64,000 nucleotides of DNA, taken from the NCBI GenBank assembly GCA_902776195.1, contig CACYPF010000012.1:38177-102176 (forward strand), in the 5' to 3' direction. A program made the translations under genes and the position numbers. This stretch comes from an uncultured Prevotellaceae bacterium (lineage in GTDB: Bacteria; Bacteroidota; Bacteroidia; Bacteroidales; Bacteroidaceae). Below the pieces are notes generated by a model. The model was not told the DNA's origin, ran no database searches, and saw only the letters and a list, made by a program, of their open reading frames with translations. Of the stretch, positions 17,327-27,164 are shown one piece after another. Each line of letters opens with the position of its first letter. The stretch's first letter is position 1.

Positions 17327-17970
17327 AGACTTCGCAGTCCTTTGATAACTTGCTCAGGATTGGGAGCCTTAAACACATAGCTTCCACTGACCAATACGTC
17401 GACCCCTGCCTTTACTAAGCGAGGAGCAGTCTCCGCCTGTACACCACCATCTACCTCTATCAAGGTATGATAGCCACCCTCATCTATCATCCGACGCAGT
17501 CGCTGGACTTTCTGAATGGTATTCTCTATAAACTTCTGTCCGCCAAAACCTGGGTTGACACTCATGAGCAATACCATATCGACATCACCGAGGATATCCT
17601 CCAACATACCGACTGGTGTTGCCGGATTCAGCGTCACACCAGCCTTCATCCCTGCATCATGGATTTCCTGAACGGTACGGTGCAAATGACCACATGCCTC
17701 ATAATGCACATTCATCATCATCGCACCTAACTTTGCCGTCTGTTGGATATACTGCTCGGGATGCACAATCATATAATGTACGTCCAGAGGTTTCTTACAC
17801 AACGAGGCGACTGCCTCTAATACAGGAAAACCAAACGAGATGTTAGGCACAAACACGCCATCCATCACATCCAGATGAAGCCAGTCGGCTTCACTCCGGT
17901 TAATCATTTCAATGTCTTTGTCGAGATGCAGGAAATCGGCAGCAAGCAATGAAGGAGATACTTTCGTCAT
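17323..17970 (-). CDS. rpe: Ribulose-phosphate 3-epimerase
   Basis: 215 residues, a TIM-barrel enzyme. Signatures: SLLAADFLHLDKD at the start, HLDVMDGVFVPNISFG near 32 (catalytic Asp and metal His), HYMIVHPEQYI near 66, and the C-terminal VDGGV phosphate loop. It interconverts ribulose-5-phosphate and xylulose-5-phosphate in the pentose phosphate pathway. It is the last gene of a long minus-strand run, ten bases after a 43-codon gene. Confidence 0.97.
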   Translation of the reverse strand: MTKVSPSLLAADFLHLDKDIEMINRSEADWLHLDVMDGVFVPNISFGFPVLEAVASLCKKPLDVHYMIVHPEQYIQQTAKLGAMMMNVHYEACGHLHRTVQEIHDAGMKAGVTLNPATPVGMLEDILGDVDMVLLMSVNPGFGGQKFIENTIQKVQRLRRMIDEGGYHTLIEVDGGVQAETAPRLVKAGVDVLVSGSYVFKAPNPEQVIKGLRSL

Positions 17971-17980
17971 TTTTCTTTCT

Positions 17981-18112
17981 TTAATTCAGACCTTGCACCA
18001 TGTAGGTATTGTCTGGTTGTCTAACAGTTCTGTACATACGAGCCAGTTGCTTGATAAACAAGATGGTTGACTCACGAGGCTGAATTAAGTTTTCTTGAGT
18101 AGAAATTTGCAT
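17981..18112 (-). CDS. Small 43-residue protein between fmt and rpe
   Basis: ATG at 18112-18110, TAA at 17983-17981. The product (start MQISTQENLIQPREST) contains QPRESTILFIKQLARMYR, a well-formed amphipathic basic helix that looks like selected protein. It stops ten bases before rpe starts, in the same orientation, as expected of an operon gene. I have the impression of similar 'QPRE.T...I.Q.AR.YR' micro-proteins elsewhere in Bacteroidales but cannot verify it. Function unknown. Confidence 0.62.
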   Translation of the reverse strand: MQISTQENLIQPRESTILFIKQLARMYRTVRQPDNTYMVQGLN

Positions 18113-18183
18113 AGGCAATATATTTAAATGTTCCTACTCTTGAAACGTTCAGCTAAGTTGTTTTATTTTACTATTAACAATAT

Positions 18184-19146
18184 TTATTTTATACTATACG
18201 ACTCCATGTCTTTCATCCCATTGAGGAAGTCATGCGTCGCCATCCGTTTTTTTCCTGCAAGTTGCAGTTCTTCAATGGCGAGCCATTCATTGCTGGCAGC
18301 AACCAACAGCGACTTACCTTCTACTGTTATACTACCCTTCCCTGCGGTTGTAGGCTTTCCGGTCTTTCTTGTCTTAAAGATCTTAAGAACAGTTTCTTTC
18401 CCATCAGGGGCGACCAAGGTCGTCCATGCCCCAGGATAGGGACTAAGTCCTCGAATGAAGTCATATACCTGCTTAGCGGTCTTCGACCAATCAATCTCAC
18501 AAGTCTCCTTGAAGATTTTAGGAGCAGGATGAAGTGAAGAATCGTCTTGTGCCACCGTTTCCGGATGACCGTCAGCGGTGATAATACGTTCTAAGGTTTG
18601 CAGGCAGATGTCTGCGCCCAAGTGCATCAGCCCATCATAGACGTATTCCACATCAGCATCGTCAGGAATATCGAAAGGCAGTTGCATGATGACACGACCC
18701 GTATCGATGTCATGATCAAGGAAGAACGTAGTCACACCTGTCCGTGTCTCGCCATTAATGACTGCCCAGTTGATGGGTGCCGCCCCACGATATTGTGGTA
18801 ACAAGGCGGCATGGACATTGAAAGTTCCGTATTCTGGCATAGCCCACACGACTTCCGGCAGCATACGGAAAGCTACGACCACCTGCAGGTTTGCCTGATA
18901 AGAGCGCAACTGCTCCACAAATACCGGGTCTTTCATCTTCTCTGGTTGTAAGACTGGGAGTCCTTTCTCCAAAGCATATTGCTTTACGGCTGAAGGCTGT
19001 AGCACCGAGCCATGCCGCCCTACGGGCTTGTCTGGCTGTGTCACCACCGCCACTACATGATAACCATTCTCCACCAGAGCCTTCAGTGTCTCCACGGCAA
19101 ACTCAGGGGTTCCCATAAATACAATTCGCAGATCTTCTTTCTTCAT
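18184..19146 (-). CDS. fmt: Methionyl-tRNA formyltransferase
   Basis: 320 residues. FMGTPEFAV at the start, DKPVGRHGSVLQPSAVKQYA near 40, and HAALLPQYRGAAPINWAVIN near 110 followed by GVTTFFLDHDIDTG are the formyl-tetrahydrofolate and catalytic motifs of Fmt. It formylates initiator Met-tRNA. In most genomes fmt adjoins def; here it stands 12 bases after a chloride channel gene. Confidence 0.97.
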   Translation of the reverse strand: MKKEDLRIVFMGTPEFAVETLKALVENGYHVVAVVTQPDKPVGRHGSVLQPSAVKQYALEKGLPVLQPEKMKDPVFVEQLRSYQANLQVVVAFRMLPEVVWAMPEYGTFNVHAALLPQYRGAAPINWAVINGETRTGVTTFFLDHDIDTGRVIMQLPFDIPDDADVEYVYDGLMHLGADICLQTLERIITADGHPETVAQDDSSLHPAPKIFKETCEIDWSKTAKQVYDFIRGLSPYPGAWTTLVAPDGKETVLKIFKTRKTGKPTTAGKGSITVEGKSLLVAASNEWLAIEELQLAGKKRMATHDFLNGMKDMESYSIK

Positions 19147-19158
19147 ACAACAAAATCC

Positions 19159-20967
19159 TTAGTCTTGACTAAAATCATGCACCATCTTACGATAGGCGCT
19201 GTACATTCGCTTACGGGAGATATACCCTTTCAGATGGCGGTCCTCATCCAACACAGGAAGCCAGTCTGCCTGCGTCCGCTCAAAGGTTTTCATCACCTCC
19301 GTCATCGAAGTACCATCATCCAGCACTGCGGCAGGAGCCGTCATCAACTGACTTGCCTTAAAATGATGATACAACTCCGTACGGAACATGACATGACGTA
19401 TCCTAACGATATTAATCTCTCCCAACAGACTGCCAGCGGCATCTACCACAGGCAGGACACTGTGACGGGAACGACTGATCTTATGAACCATCTGTCCTAA
19501 CTCCATGTCTGGGTCAACCCCCTGGTAGTCACGGTCAATCACTGAGTCCAGACTCATCAATGTCAGCACGGCATGGTCGGTATGATGGGTAATGAGTTTA
19601 CCCTGTCGCGCCAGTCGCATGCCATAGATACTATGAGGTTCAAAGATGATAATCGTCAGATAGGCGAATACCGACACGATCATCAAAGGTACAAAAAGAT
19701 TATAACCACTCGTTATCTCCGCGATGAGGAAGATACCAGTCAATGGAGCATGCATCACGCCAGACATCACTCCTGCCATTCCCAGTAAAGCGAAATTCTT
19801 CTCAGGAACATAGACACCTATCTGATTCATGTTCCACAAACGGGAGAACAAGAAACCGGTAAAACAGCCGATAAACAAAGAGGGCGCAAACGTACCGCCG
19901 CAGCCGCCTCCTCCATTAGTCGCACTGGTGGCAAAAACCTTTGTAAAAAGTACCAAAGCAAGATAACCTATCAGGTATTCATGATGACCATAGAACAGAG
20001 AGTTGTCCAGTATCTGGTTCCAGTCTGCCTCTGTCTTACCATTCAACAGGAGGTTAATGGCATGATAACCTTCTCCGTATAATGAAGGGAAGAGGAAAAT
20101 CAAGGTACTCAAAATGGCACCACCAATAACCAGGCGCACATAGGGTTTGTCCTTAAAGCGGGCGAACATATCCTCACAAGCATTCATCGTCCGGATGAAA
20201 TAAAGACTCACCAGACCACAACTGACACCTAACAAGATGGTGGCTGGAACACGCTGAACCGTCCAGTCTGAGTCAAGATGAAAGGAGAACAGCACTGCAT
20301 TACCACTGAAAATATAGGTAAAACAGGTCGCTGTGACACAAGACACCAATATCGGCAACAACGATGCCATGGTCAGATCGATCATCAAGACCTCCAAGGT
20401 GAATACCAGTCCTGCTATCGGTGCCTTAAAAATGCCGGCAATGGCACCGGCAGCACCGCATCCTACCAATGTCATCAGTGTCTTACTATCCAACTTGAAC
20501 AGCTGTCCTAAATTCGAGCCAATGGCAGAACCCGTCAAGACAATAGGTGCCTCGGCACCCACAGAGCCACCGAACCCGATGGTGATGGCGGAGGCTATCA
20601 CACTCGACCATGTATTATGTGCCTTCAGTCTTGACTTATTCGATGAGATAGCATACAGAATACGGGTAATACCATGAGAAATATTATCTTTGACGATATG
20701 ACGAACAAAGAGAGAGGTAAGATAGATACCTATCACAGGATAGACCAGATACAGCCAGTTATAACTTGTTGCGGTAAACTGCCCTGTCAACAGAGCGACA
20801 ATCTGGTTAATCATCCCATGCAACACAAATGCCGCCACAGCAGCAAACAAGCCCACAAAAAAGGCAAGGACCAGTAAGAACATTTTGTCACTTACATGCT
20901 CCACCCGCCATTCGTGCAGCCTCTGCACCCATGTAGCTCTTGCAGTATCCTCTGGTTGACGACTCAT
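19159..20967 (-). CDS. CLC-type chloride channel/antiporter with CBS pair
   Basis: 602 residues. Membrane core about 30-445 with GSVGAEAPIVLTGSAIGS near 134, which carries the gating Glu of the G-x-E-x-P motif, and GGGCGGTFAPSLFIGCF near 353, the G-x-F-x-P selectivity motif. The C-terminal 150 residues form a tandem CBS domain that usually binds adenine nucleotides. Retention of the gating Glu leaves both channel and Cl-/H+ exchange possible. Its ATG overlaps the stop of the sua5 gene (TAATG), indicating translational coupling. Confidence 0.93.
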   Translation of the reverse strand: MSRQPEDTARATWVQRLHEWRVEHVSDKMFLLVLAFFVGLFAAVAAFVLHGMINQIVALLTGQFTATSYNWLYLVYPVIGIYLTSLFVRHIVKDNISHGITRILYAISSNKSRLKAHNTWSSVIASAITIGFGGSVGAEAPIVLTGSAIGSNLGQLFKLDSKTLMTLVGCGAAGAIAGIFKAPIAGLVFTLEVLMIDLTMASLLPILVSCVTATCFTYIFSGNAVLFSFHLDSDWTVQRVPATILLGVSCGLVSLYFIRTMNACEDMFARFKDKPYVRLVIGGAILSTLIFLFPSLYGEGYHAINLLLNGKTEADWNQILDNSLFYGHHEYLIGYLALVLFTKVFATSATNGGGGCGGTFAPSLFIGCFTGFLFSRLWNMNQIGVYVPEKNFALLGMAGVMSGVMHAPLTGIFLIAEITSGYNLFVPLMIVSVFAYLTIIIFEPHSIYGMRLARQGKLITHHTDHAVLTLMSLDSVIDRDYQGVDPDMELGQMVHKISRSRHSVLPVVDAAGSLLGEINIVRIRHVMFRTELYHHFKASQLMTAPAAVLDDGTSMTEVMKTFERTQADWLPVLDEDRHLKGYISRKRMYSAYRKMVHDFSQD

Positions 20968-21548
20968 TACTTTCTGATAATAGTTACCTCACCATTCTCT
21001 TTCAGACGAATGATACTGGATGGTTTATGAGGTTTATGCTCCTGACGGCGGCTCCAACATACATAGTCGACCGCCTCAACAATACGAGGATCAATATCAC
21101 AATAATTCTGGGCAGCAGGTTCCCCACTGATATTCGCCGAAGTGGATACCAATGCTTTCTGGAAACGATAACACAATTCTTTTGAGAAAGCCTCCTGAGT
21201 GATGCGCATTCCAATACTGCCATCCTCCGCGATCAGATTCGGAGCCAGATTGATAGCACCGTCGAGAATCAAGGTCGTTGGTTTGGCATCACCGTCTTTT
21301 AAGCTATCTATGAGTTGCCATGCCACGTCAGGAACATTTCTGACATAACGTTGCAAACGAGCATCGGAGTCGACCAGGCAAATCAATGCCTTTGAGTCAT
21401 CACGCTGTTTGATCTCATACACCCGTTTTACAGCTTCCTCATTAGTGGCATCACAACCAATGCCCCATACCGTATCCGTAGGATAGAGTATCACCCCACC
21501 CTTTCGCAGTACCTCGACCGCATTCTTAATATCTTCTTCTCTTGTCAT
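20967..21548 (-). CDS. L-threonylcarbamoyladenylate synthase (Sua5/YciO/YrdC)
   Basis: 193 residues. YPTDTVWGIGCDA near 22 and YEIKQRDDSKALICL near 45 are the ATP/threonine-binding KxR and PTDT motifs of the YrdC domain. The enzyme makes threonylcarbamoyl-AMP for the t6A37 modification of ANN-decoding tRNAs. The protein has only the YrdC domain, not the extra Sua5 domain. Start and stop codons overlap those of the genes on both sides (TGATG with prfC, TAATG with the CLC gene). Confidence 0.93.
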   Translation of the reverse strand: MTREEDIKNAVEVLRKGGVILYPTDTVWGIGCDATNEEAVKRVYEIKQRDDSKALICLVDSDARLQRYVRNVPDVAWQLIDSLKDGDAKPTTLILDGAINLAPNLIAEDGSIGMRITQEAFSKELCYRFQKALVSTSANISGEPAAQNYCDIDPRIVEAVDYVCWSRRQEHKPHKPSSIIRLKENGEVTIIRK

Positions 21549-23134
21549 CAGAACTCACTGGTAAAATGGAACTTAATGTGTTTGAAGTCTTCCTGAGCCA
21601 TAGAGAGCACATAACCGGAGTCGGCAAGGAATACATCACGTCCCTCCTTGTCTTTCGCCATATACTGGTACTTACGTTTCTTGAAGTTTTCCAACTCAGC
21701 GGCATCGTCACTCTCTATCCAGCAAGCCTTATAGAGATGGACGGGTTCCCAACGACACTTGGCATTATACTCGTTCTCTAAACGATATTGGATGACCTCA
21801 AACTGCAACTGTCCGACAGTACCGATAATCTTGCGACCATTGAACTGGTTGACAAACAACTGGGCGACACCCTCGTCCATCAACTGGTCGATACCCTTCT
21901 GGAGTTGTTTAGACTTCATCGGGTCGTCATTCTCTATATACTTGAAGAGCTCTGGGGAGAACGAGGGTAAGCCACGGAAATGCAACTGCTCCCCCTCCGT
22001 CAGGGTGTCACCAATCTTAAAGATACCATTGTCTGGCAATCCCACGATATCTCCAGGCCAAGCCTCATCAATAGTAGACTTACGCTGAGCCATAAACTGG
22101 GTAGGACTTGAGAAACGCAATGTCTTACCCTGACGCACATGCAGATAGGGTTGGTTGCGCTGGAACTTTCCGCTACATACCTTACAGAAGGCGATACAAG
22201 AACGGTGATTGGGGTCGATATTGGCAGTAATCTTAAAGATAAAACCTGTGAACTTCGGTTCCTCTGGCTTCACCATACGCTCCTCCGCTTTGGTATCGCG
22301 AGGACTGGGAGCAATCTCCACAAAACAGTTCAGCAGTTCCTGCACACCAAAGTTATTCAAAGCAGAACCAAAAAAGACAGGAGCCACTTCGGCAGAACGA
22401 TACGTCTCCACCTCAAACTCAGGATAGACACCATCCACCAGTTCCAAGTCCTCACGCAGTTTAGCGGCATCCTGCTCTCCTACCCGCTCGTCAAGGACAG
22501 AACTGTTGACATCCACTTCCACCTTCTCTGTTACCCGTTGCTTGTCAGGAGTAAACAAATCCAGTTTCTGCTCATAGATATTATAAACGCCCTTAAATTT
22601 CGCACCTTGGTTGATAGGCCATGACAAGGGACGTACCTTAATCTCCAGTTCCTGCTCTAACTCGTCCAACAAATCGAACGGGTCACGACCTTCACGGTCC
22701 ATCTTGTTAATGAAGATAATAACAGGAGTGTTACGCATCCGGCAGACAGACATCAGCTTACGTGTCTGTGTCTCCACACCTTTTGCGCCATCCACCACGA
22801 TAATAGCAGAATCCACAGCAGTCAGTGTCCGATAAGTATCCTCGGCAAAGTCTTGGTGACCTGGGGTATCCAGAATATTCACCTTATACTCTATATTGGA
22901 ACCGTCAGGAGTGTAGTCGAACTCCATCACCGAGGTAGACACAGAGATACCACGTTGTTTCTCTATATCCATCCAGTCGGAGGTCGCCGTTTTCTTAATC
23001 TTGTTGTTCTTGACAGCACCCGCAACCTGTATCTGTCCACCAAACAAAAGGAATTTCTCCGTCAGTGTGGTCTTACCTGCATCTGGGTGCGATATAATCG
23101 CAAACGTCCGTCTTCTTTCTATCTCTTGATTCAT
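21548..23134 (-). CDS. prfC: Peptide chain release factor 3
   Basis: 528 residues from the ATG at 23134; a start 15 bases further upstream is possible, but 23134 gives the usual N-terminus ([20 protein letters not shown]) and an ATGA overlap with rfbD. GTPase motifs: HPDAGKTT (G1), DTPGHQDF (G3), NKMDR (G4). The length matches RF3, a translational GTPase that removes RF1/RF2 from the ribosome after peptide release. Confidence 0.97.
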   Translation of the reverse strand: MNQEIERRRTFAIISHPDAGKTTLTEKFLLFGGQIQVAGAVKNNKIKKTATSDWMDIEKQRGISVSTSVMEFDYTPDGSNIEYKVNILDTPGHQDFAEDTYRTLTAVDSAIIVVDGAKGVETQTRKLMSVCRMRNTPVIIFINKMDREGRDPFDLLDELEQELEIKVRPLSWPINQGAKFKGVYNIYEQKLDLFTPDKQRVTEKVEVDVNSSVLDERVGEQDAAKLREDLELVDGVYPEFEVETYRSAEVAPVFFGSALNNFGVQELLNCFVEIAPSPRDTKAEERMVKPEEPKFTGFIFKITANIDPNHRSCIAFCKVCSGKFQRNQPYLHVRQGKTLRFSSPTQFMAQRKSTIDEAWPGDIVGLPDNGIFKIGDTLTEGEQLHFRGLPSFSPELFKYIENDDPMKSKQLQKGIDQLMDEGVAQLFVNQFNGRKIIGTVGQLQFEVIQYRLENEYNAKCRWEPVHLYKACWIESDDAAELENFKKRKYQYMAKDKEGRDVFLADSGYVLSMAQEDFKHIKFHFTSEF

Positions 23135-23979
23135 AATTTCTCTATACAATCTTTTAAACTATCTTCCCAATAAGGAATCTCAATACCATATACCTTTTTG
23201 ATCTTTGTCTTATCCAATACAGAATAATGGGGGCGGCGGGCTGGTGTCGGATACTCCGCTGTATGCAAAGGCTTCACATGACAGGTAGTAATACCAGCGA
23301 TACGATGAATCGCCTTGGCAAAATCATACCATGAGATGACACCCTCATTAGAGAAATGATACAAACCTGGTACAATACCTTTATTAATAGCGGTCATAAT
23401 AGCCACAGCCAAGTCACGGGCATAGGTGGGTGTTCCTATCTGGTCGAAGATGACACCCAGTTCCGGACGTTCCTTTCCCAACCGGATCATCGTCTTCACG
23501 AAGTTATTGCCAAAAGCACTATAGAGCCATGCGGTACGGATGATCATTGACTGCTCGCAAAGTTTCTGCACATTCAGTTCTCCAACCAGTTTTGTACGAC
23601 CATAGACACTATTGGGACATGTCTCGTCATCCTCGACGTAAGGAATGTGACTGGTACCATCAAAAACGTAATCGGTGGATATCTGAATCATCCACCCTCC
23701 ACGGCTACCCACCGCAGAAGCAAGATAAGCAGGAGCCTCCGCATTCAGTTTGGTACATAGCTCTTCATTTTCCTCTGCCTTATCGACTGCTGTATAAGCA
23801 GCACAATTGACGACACCATCTATCTGATGCTCTTGAACGAACGACCTGATAGCATCCACGTCAGTGATGTCTAATTCCTGCACATCGGTATTAAACCACT
23901 GATGCTGGGGATTATCCTTCTCCAGCAACTGCATCTCATTACCCAACTGACCATTACAGCCTGTTATCAATATATTCAT
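23131..23979 (-). CDS. rfbD: dTDP-4-dehydrorhamnose reductase
   Basis: 282 residues. An N-terminal Rossmann motif ([10 protein letters not shown]) and the short-chain-dehydrogenase YxxxK as [10 protein letters not shown] near 129, with STDYVFDG just before, identify RfbD/RmlD. It completes dTDP-L-rhamnose synthesis using NAD(P)H. It overlaps prfC by four bases and lies one base after DUF4924. Confidence 0.95.
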   Translation of the reverse strand: MNILITGCNGQLGNEMQLLEKDNPQHQWFNTDVQELDITDVDAIRSFVQEHQIDGVVNCAAYTAVDKAEENEELCTKLNAEAPAYLASAVGSRGGWMIQISTDYVFDGTSHIPYVEDDETCPNSVYGRTKLVGELNVQKLCEQSMIIRTAWLYSAFGNNFVKTMIRLGKERPELGVIFDQIGTPTYARDLAVAIMTAINKGIVPGLYHFSNEGVISWYDFAKAIHRIAGITTCHVKPLHTAEYPTPARRPHYSVLDKTKIKKVYGIEIPYWEDSLKDCIEKL

Positions 23980-23980
23980 C

Positions 23981-24526
23981 TTACTCGAATTCTAACGGTT
24001 CTTGCTTATCTTTCAAATAATAATCATTTAACATACCTATAAAAGTGGATATCTCTTTGATGGCGTGCTGAGTCTCCAATGAGACCTCCTTTTTCTGAAG
24101 ACGCAGCATCATGACCCCATATAAGGAATTAAAACAAGTCTCTATCTCATTCTCTTCCTTATTGGCACCATGATTACGCAACTCCACGATATATGGCAGA
24201 ACCTTATAATATTCAGAGTTATAGAAAGGAAACTTAGAACTTCCCAACAACTGGACATGCAACTCCTCCAACTGCTGAAGAACTACTTTATTAATTTGGA
24301 TATGTCCCTTTTCCCTACAACCCTCTTCATTCATCATACGTATCAGATTCCCAAACCAATCGGCCTCATCCTCTTTCTGCTCGTCAGTATAGTCAAACCG
24401 GTCAATATATTCACGGCGGATACGACTCAAAGAACAACCAAAGGCACGGATAGTGTCCTCCACCTGCCACATATAAAGCAGATATTCCGCTATATTCTTT
24501 CTTCTTAACTCTTGCGCTATTAACAT
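23981..24526 (-). CDS. DUF4924 family protein
   Basis: 181 residues, all-helical, starting MLIAQELRRKNIAEYLLYMWQ, the recognisable opening of the Bacteroidota-specific DUF4924 family. No catalytic motif is apparent; cytoplasmic. It is packed two bases after the LysE gene and one base before rfbD, so part of one transcript. Function unknown. Confidence 0.85.
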   Translation of the reverse strand: MLIAQELRRKNIAEYLLYMWQVEDTIRAFGCSLSRIRREYIDRFDYTDEQKEDEADWFGNLIRMMNEEGCREKGHIQINKVVLQQLEELHVQLLGSSKFPFYNSEYYKVLPYIVELRNHGANKEENEIETCFNSLYGVMMLRLQKKEVSLETQHAIKEISTFIGMLNDYYLKDKQEPLEFE

Positions 24527-24528
24527 TT

Positions 24529-25191
24529 CTAAAATCTCAACAGGTTTGTTGTCGTTCCCAATAACATAATAATAGAACCAATAATCACCGCAACACCGAT
24601 AATCTGATTGATCAGGCGAATACCAAAATCATCAAACTTCGCCCGTATTTTGTCCACCAGCCATGTCAGCCCCCACCACCAAAGCAATGCACCTCCTACA
24701 ATACTCATAAAACCTACCAACATCTCAAAAGGATGGTTTGGCAAGACAAATGCGAACTGAGCGTACATTGCCAAGAAAAGGAAAACGATGAGAGGATTGG
24801 AGAATGTCACAAGGAATGCCGTCCACGTGTTATACCATAGGGAGCCTTTTTGTTGCCCAGACTGGTGCATCTTCTTAGTAGGATCTGTGTAATAAGTAAA
24901 AAGTCCAAAGCACAGAAGCATTACACTACCAACGATTTGTAAGTAGAACCGATTCTGGTCATTAGTGATAAAGTCCATCACAAACGACATACCAAATCCC
25001 GCGATTCCAGCATAGATGATATCACTGATAGCCGCGCCCAGACCTGTAGCAAATCCATACCAGCGCCCTTTGTTCAACGTTCGCTGCACACAAAGGATGC
25101 CAACAGGACCCATTGGGGCTGAGGCTATCATACCAATCAGCATGCCCTTGAAGATGAAATCTAATATATTAATAGGTATATGTAATGGCAT
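24529..25191 (-). CDS. LysE-family transporter
   Basis: 220 residues from ATG 25191. An open frame extends 10 codons further but runs through the promoter box, so it is rejected. Six membrane helices, with the LysE signature APMGPVGILCVQRTLNKGR near 35. The family exports amino acids or similar small molecules; substrate not predictable. The -7 box TATCTTTG (minus, 25200-25207) is only eight bases from the ATG. This gene heads the long minus-strand run that ends with rpe. Confidence 0.88.
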   Translation of the reverse strand: MPLHIPINILDFIFKGMLIGMIASAPMGPVGILCVQRTLNKGRWYGFATGLGAAISDIIYAGIAGFGMSFVMDFITNDQNRFYLQIVGSVMLLCFGLFTYYTDPTKKMHQSGQQKGSLWYNTWTAFLVTFSNPLIVFLFLAMYAQFAFVLPNHPFEMLVGFMSIVGGALLWWWGLTWLVDKIRAKFDDFGIRLINQIIGVAVIIGSIIMLLGTTTNLLRF

Positions 25192-25292
25192 ATCGGATGC
25201 AAAGATACGAAAAAATAACAACAGAACGCACAGATTTATTAGTTTTTATATTTTTTAATCGGTATATTTTTCGATTTCTCTAATTTCTTTCG

Positions 25293-25300
25293 TACCTTTG
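25293..25300 (+). promoter_or_regulatory. -7 box for the glucokinase
   Basis: TACCTTTG, 46 bases before the ATG. Confidence 0.65.
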
Positions 25301-25346
25301 CAAAATCATAAGCTAAATATTCTATAACTTAAAACATATATTAATT

Positions 25347-26327
25347 ATGAACGAACAACAAGGAATCAAGCCGTATGTTATCGGCTTAGACTTAGGAGGA
25401 ACCAATTCCGTCTTCGGTATTGTTGACGCTCGTGGCGACATCAAGGCTACAACAGCTATCAAAACAGGCGGCTTTGAGAAAGTTGAAGACTATGTCAAGG
25501 CATCAGTAGAAGCACTACAGCCTATCATAGAGCAAGTTGGCGGTACCGACAAGATCAAGGCGATGGGTATTGGCGCTCCTAACGGGAACTACTATAATGG
25601 CACTATTGAGTTTGCCCCAAACCTTCCTTGGGCTCACAATGGTATCGTACCATTGGCAAAATTGTTCAGTGACCAGCTGGGTATTCCCGTCGCACTGACA
25701 AATGACGCTAACGCTGCTGCTATCGGCGAGATGGTATACGGTGTTGCTCGTGGTATGAAGAACTTTATTGTTATCACCCTTGGTACTGGCGTAGGCTCTG
25801 GTATCGTGGTTAACGGACAATTGCTGTATGGACACGACGGCTTTGCCGGTGAGTTAGGACATGTCACCATGGTACGTGGCGCAGAAGGTCGCACCTGCGG
25901 TTGCGGACGTACTGGCTGTCTGGAAGCCTATTGCTCCGCTACTGGTGTCGCTCGCACTGCACGGGAGCTGTTGGAAAAGACAGACCGTCCTTCAATACTT
26001 CGTGAGATGAACCCTGCCGACATCACCTCACTTGATGTCAGCATTGCAGCAGGCAAGGGTGATGAACTTGCCAAGGAAATCTATGAGTTCACAGGACACA
26101 TGCTTGGTGAGGCATGTGCTGACTTTGCGGCATTCTCCTCTCCAGAGGCATTTATTTTCTTCGGAGGAATGGCAAAAGCCGGTGATTTGATTATGGAACC
26201 TATCAAGAAGGCATACAATGAACACGTTCTTCCTATTTTCCGTAATAAAGCACAGTTCCTTGTAAGTGGACTTGACGGGGCTTCCGCAGCCGTTCTTGGC
26301 GCTTCCGCCATTGGCTGGGAGGTTTAA
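25347..26327 (+). CDS. ROK-family glucokinase
   Basis: 326 residues. The phosphate-binding loop GLDLGGTNSVFGIVDARG is at 14-31, a second nucleotide-binding stretch TLGTGVGSGIV at about 148, and the ROK zinc motif CGCGRTGCLEAYC near 188. The Asp of NDANAA near 116 is the expected catalytic base. ROK kinases phosphorylate glucose (or related hexoses) with ATP; in Bacteroidales this type is usually the main glucokinase. Single-gene unit with its own promoter, ending before a GC hairpin. Confidence 0.9.
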   Translation: MNEQQGIKPYVIGLDLGGTNSVFGIVDARGDIKATTAIKTGGFEKVEDYVKASVEALQPIIEQVGGTDKIKAMGIGAPNGNYYNGTIEFAPNLPWAHNGIVPLAKLFSDQLGIPVALTNDANAAAIGEMVYGVARGMKNFIVITLGTGVGSGIVVNGQLLYGHDGFAGELGHVTMVRGAEGRTCGCGRTGCLEAYCSATGVARTARELLEKTDRPSILREMNPADITSLDVSIAAGKGDELAKEIYEFTGHMLGEACADFAAFSSPEAFIFFGGMAKAGDLIMEPIKKAYNEHVLPIFRNKAQFLVSGLDGASAAVLGASAIGWEV

Positions 26328-26354
26328 TAAACGCTTATAAACATATTATGAAAA

Positions 26355-26382
26355 GAGGTTGGTGCAGGACGCTACCAACCTC
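26355..26382 (+). terminator. Hairpin downstream of glucokinase
   Basis: GAGGTTGGT (26355-26363) pairs with ACCAACCTC (26374-26382). There is no strong U-run, so it may be a weak terminator. The rest of the gap to 26506 shows nothing further. Confidence 0.6.
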
Positions 26383-26506
26383 ACTTCATAATATAATGAT
26401 AAGATAGTAGGCAATTGCCAACAATGACTTATCGGTGGCAAATATAGTATTTAATCATCAGAAATGCAAATTTTTAACTAAGTTTTTACATTTCCGCCTA
26501 ATAATC

Positions 26507-26905
26507 CTATTTCAAAGACTCTGGTTTTCGGTAAGCCATCCCTGTAACATGACACAATAGTTTTCCTTGCTGATTGGTAATCCGCACCTCCACAGCAGGA
26601 ATCTTATGATGGTTAAAGACCTCTATTGCCTCTGCTGTCAGAAGGTCCCCTTCACGAGCTGAGGAAAGATACATAATATTATTCTGAATACCAAAGGTCA
26701 ATTGCCCCCGACTGTTCATCACTGCGGCAAGAGCCAAATCCGCCAAGGTAAAGAGTGCACCTCCTTGACAGACACCTCCTGCATTCAAGTGTCCCTTTGT
26801 TACTGTCATAGTAGCCACGGCACGACCTTCTGTTATCTCAATAATGCGACATCCCGCACCTGCGGCAAAATGATCATTCGCATTTAGGAATTGTTGAATA
26901 TCCAT
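26507..26905 (-). CDS. PaaI-type hotdog thioesterase
   Basis: 132 residues with the hotdog-fold signature around residues 45-60 (LNAGGVCQGGALFTLADLA), as in PaaI-like acyl-CoA thioesterases, where the Gly/Gln-rich loop leads into the central helix. Substrate not predictable. Single gene with promoter box TAATTTTG (minus, 26931-26938), back-to-back with the trp promoter. Confidence 0.88.
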   Translation of the reverse strand: MDIQQFLNANDHFAAGAGCRIIEITEGRAVATMTVTKGHLNAGGVCQGGALFTLADLALAAVMNSRGQLTFGIQNNIMYLSSAREGDLLTAEAIEVFNHHKIPAVEVRITNQQGKLLCHVTGMAYRKPESLK

Positions 26906-27001
26906 CCTCAGATTCTTTTCGCTTTGGCGGCAAAATTACACTTTTTATTTCAAATCGTAAAAAAAACAACAAAAAAGTTTGCAGATTAAAAGAATTATAT
27001 C

Positions 27002-27009
27002 TACTTTTG
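27002..27009 (+). promoter_or_regulatory. trp operon promoter (-7 box)
   Basis: TACTTTTG with TTTG at 26978-26981, a 20-base spacing. The leader peptide ATG is 31 bases downstream. Confidence 0.75.
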
Positions 27010-27040
27010 CAGACGTAAACATAAAAACTTCGAATATAAT

Positions 27041-27091
27041 ATGACAAATATGGCGAATGCATGGTGGTGGCGTAGCTCGAGATTGAAATAG
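27041..27091 (+). CDS. trpL: trp leader peptide with three consecutive Trp codons
   Basis: ATG 27041 to TAG 27091 encodes MTNMANAWWWRSSRLK. Three adjacent TGG codons (27062-27070) are the hallmark of ribosome-mediated attenuation: when charged tRNA-Trp is scarce the ribosome stalls here and lets an antiterminator form. It lies between the promoter and a strong terminator 41 bases downstream, just before trpB. Confidence 0.92.
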   Translation: MTNMANAWWWRSSRLK

Positions 27092-27131
27092 TCGCGGGGT
27101 ACGATGCCGTATATGTGTTCATAAAGATAAC

Positions 27132-27164
27132 AAGGGCTCGTCGTTAACGCGACGAGCCCTTTTA
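27132..27164 (+). promoter_or_regulatory. trp attenuator terminator
   Basis: AAGGGCTCGTCG (27132-27143) pairs perfectly with CGACGAGCCCTT (27150-27161) across TTAACG, ending in a short T-run. A candidate antiterminator is ACGATGCC (27101-27108) pairing with GGCTCGT (27135-27141) with one bulge; it would compete with the terminator stem. The terminator is certain from sequence, the antiterminator tentative. Confidence 0.88.

Noticed and set aside
15676-23979. A dTDP-rhamnose operon (rfbA to rfbD)
   Set aside because: rfbA and rfbD are on opposite strands, 6.6 kb apart, with unrelated genes between; rfbB and rfbC are not in the window.
26401-26506. Possible small RNA or riboswitch after glucokinase
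   Set aside because: AT-rich sequence without a recognisable fold or promoter; nothing supportable.
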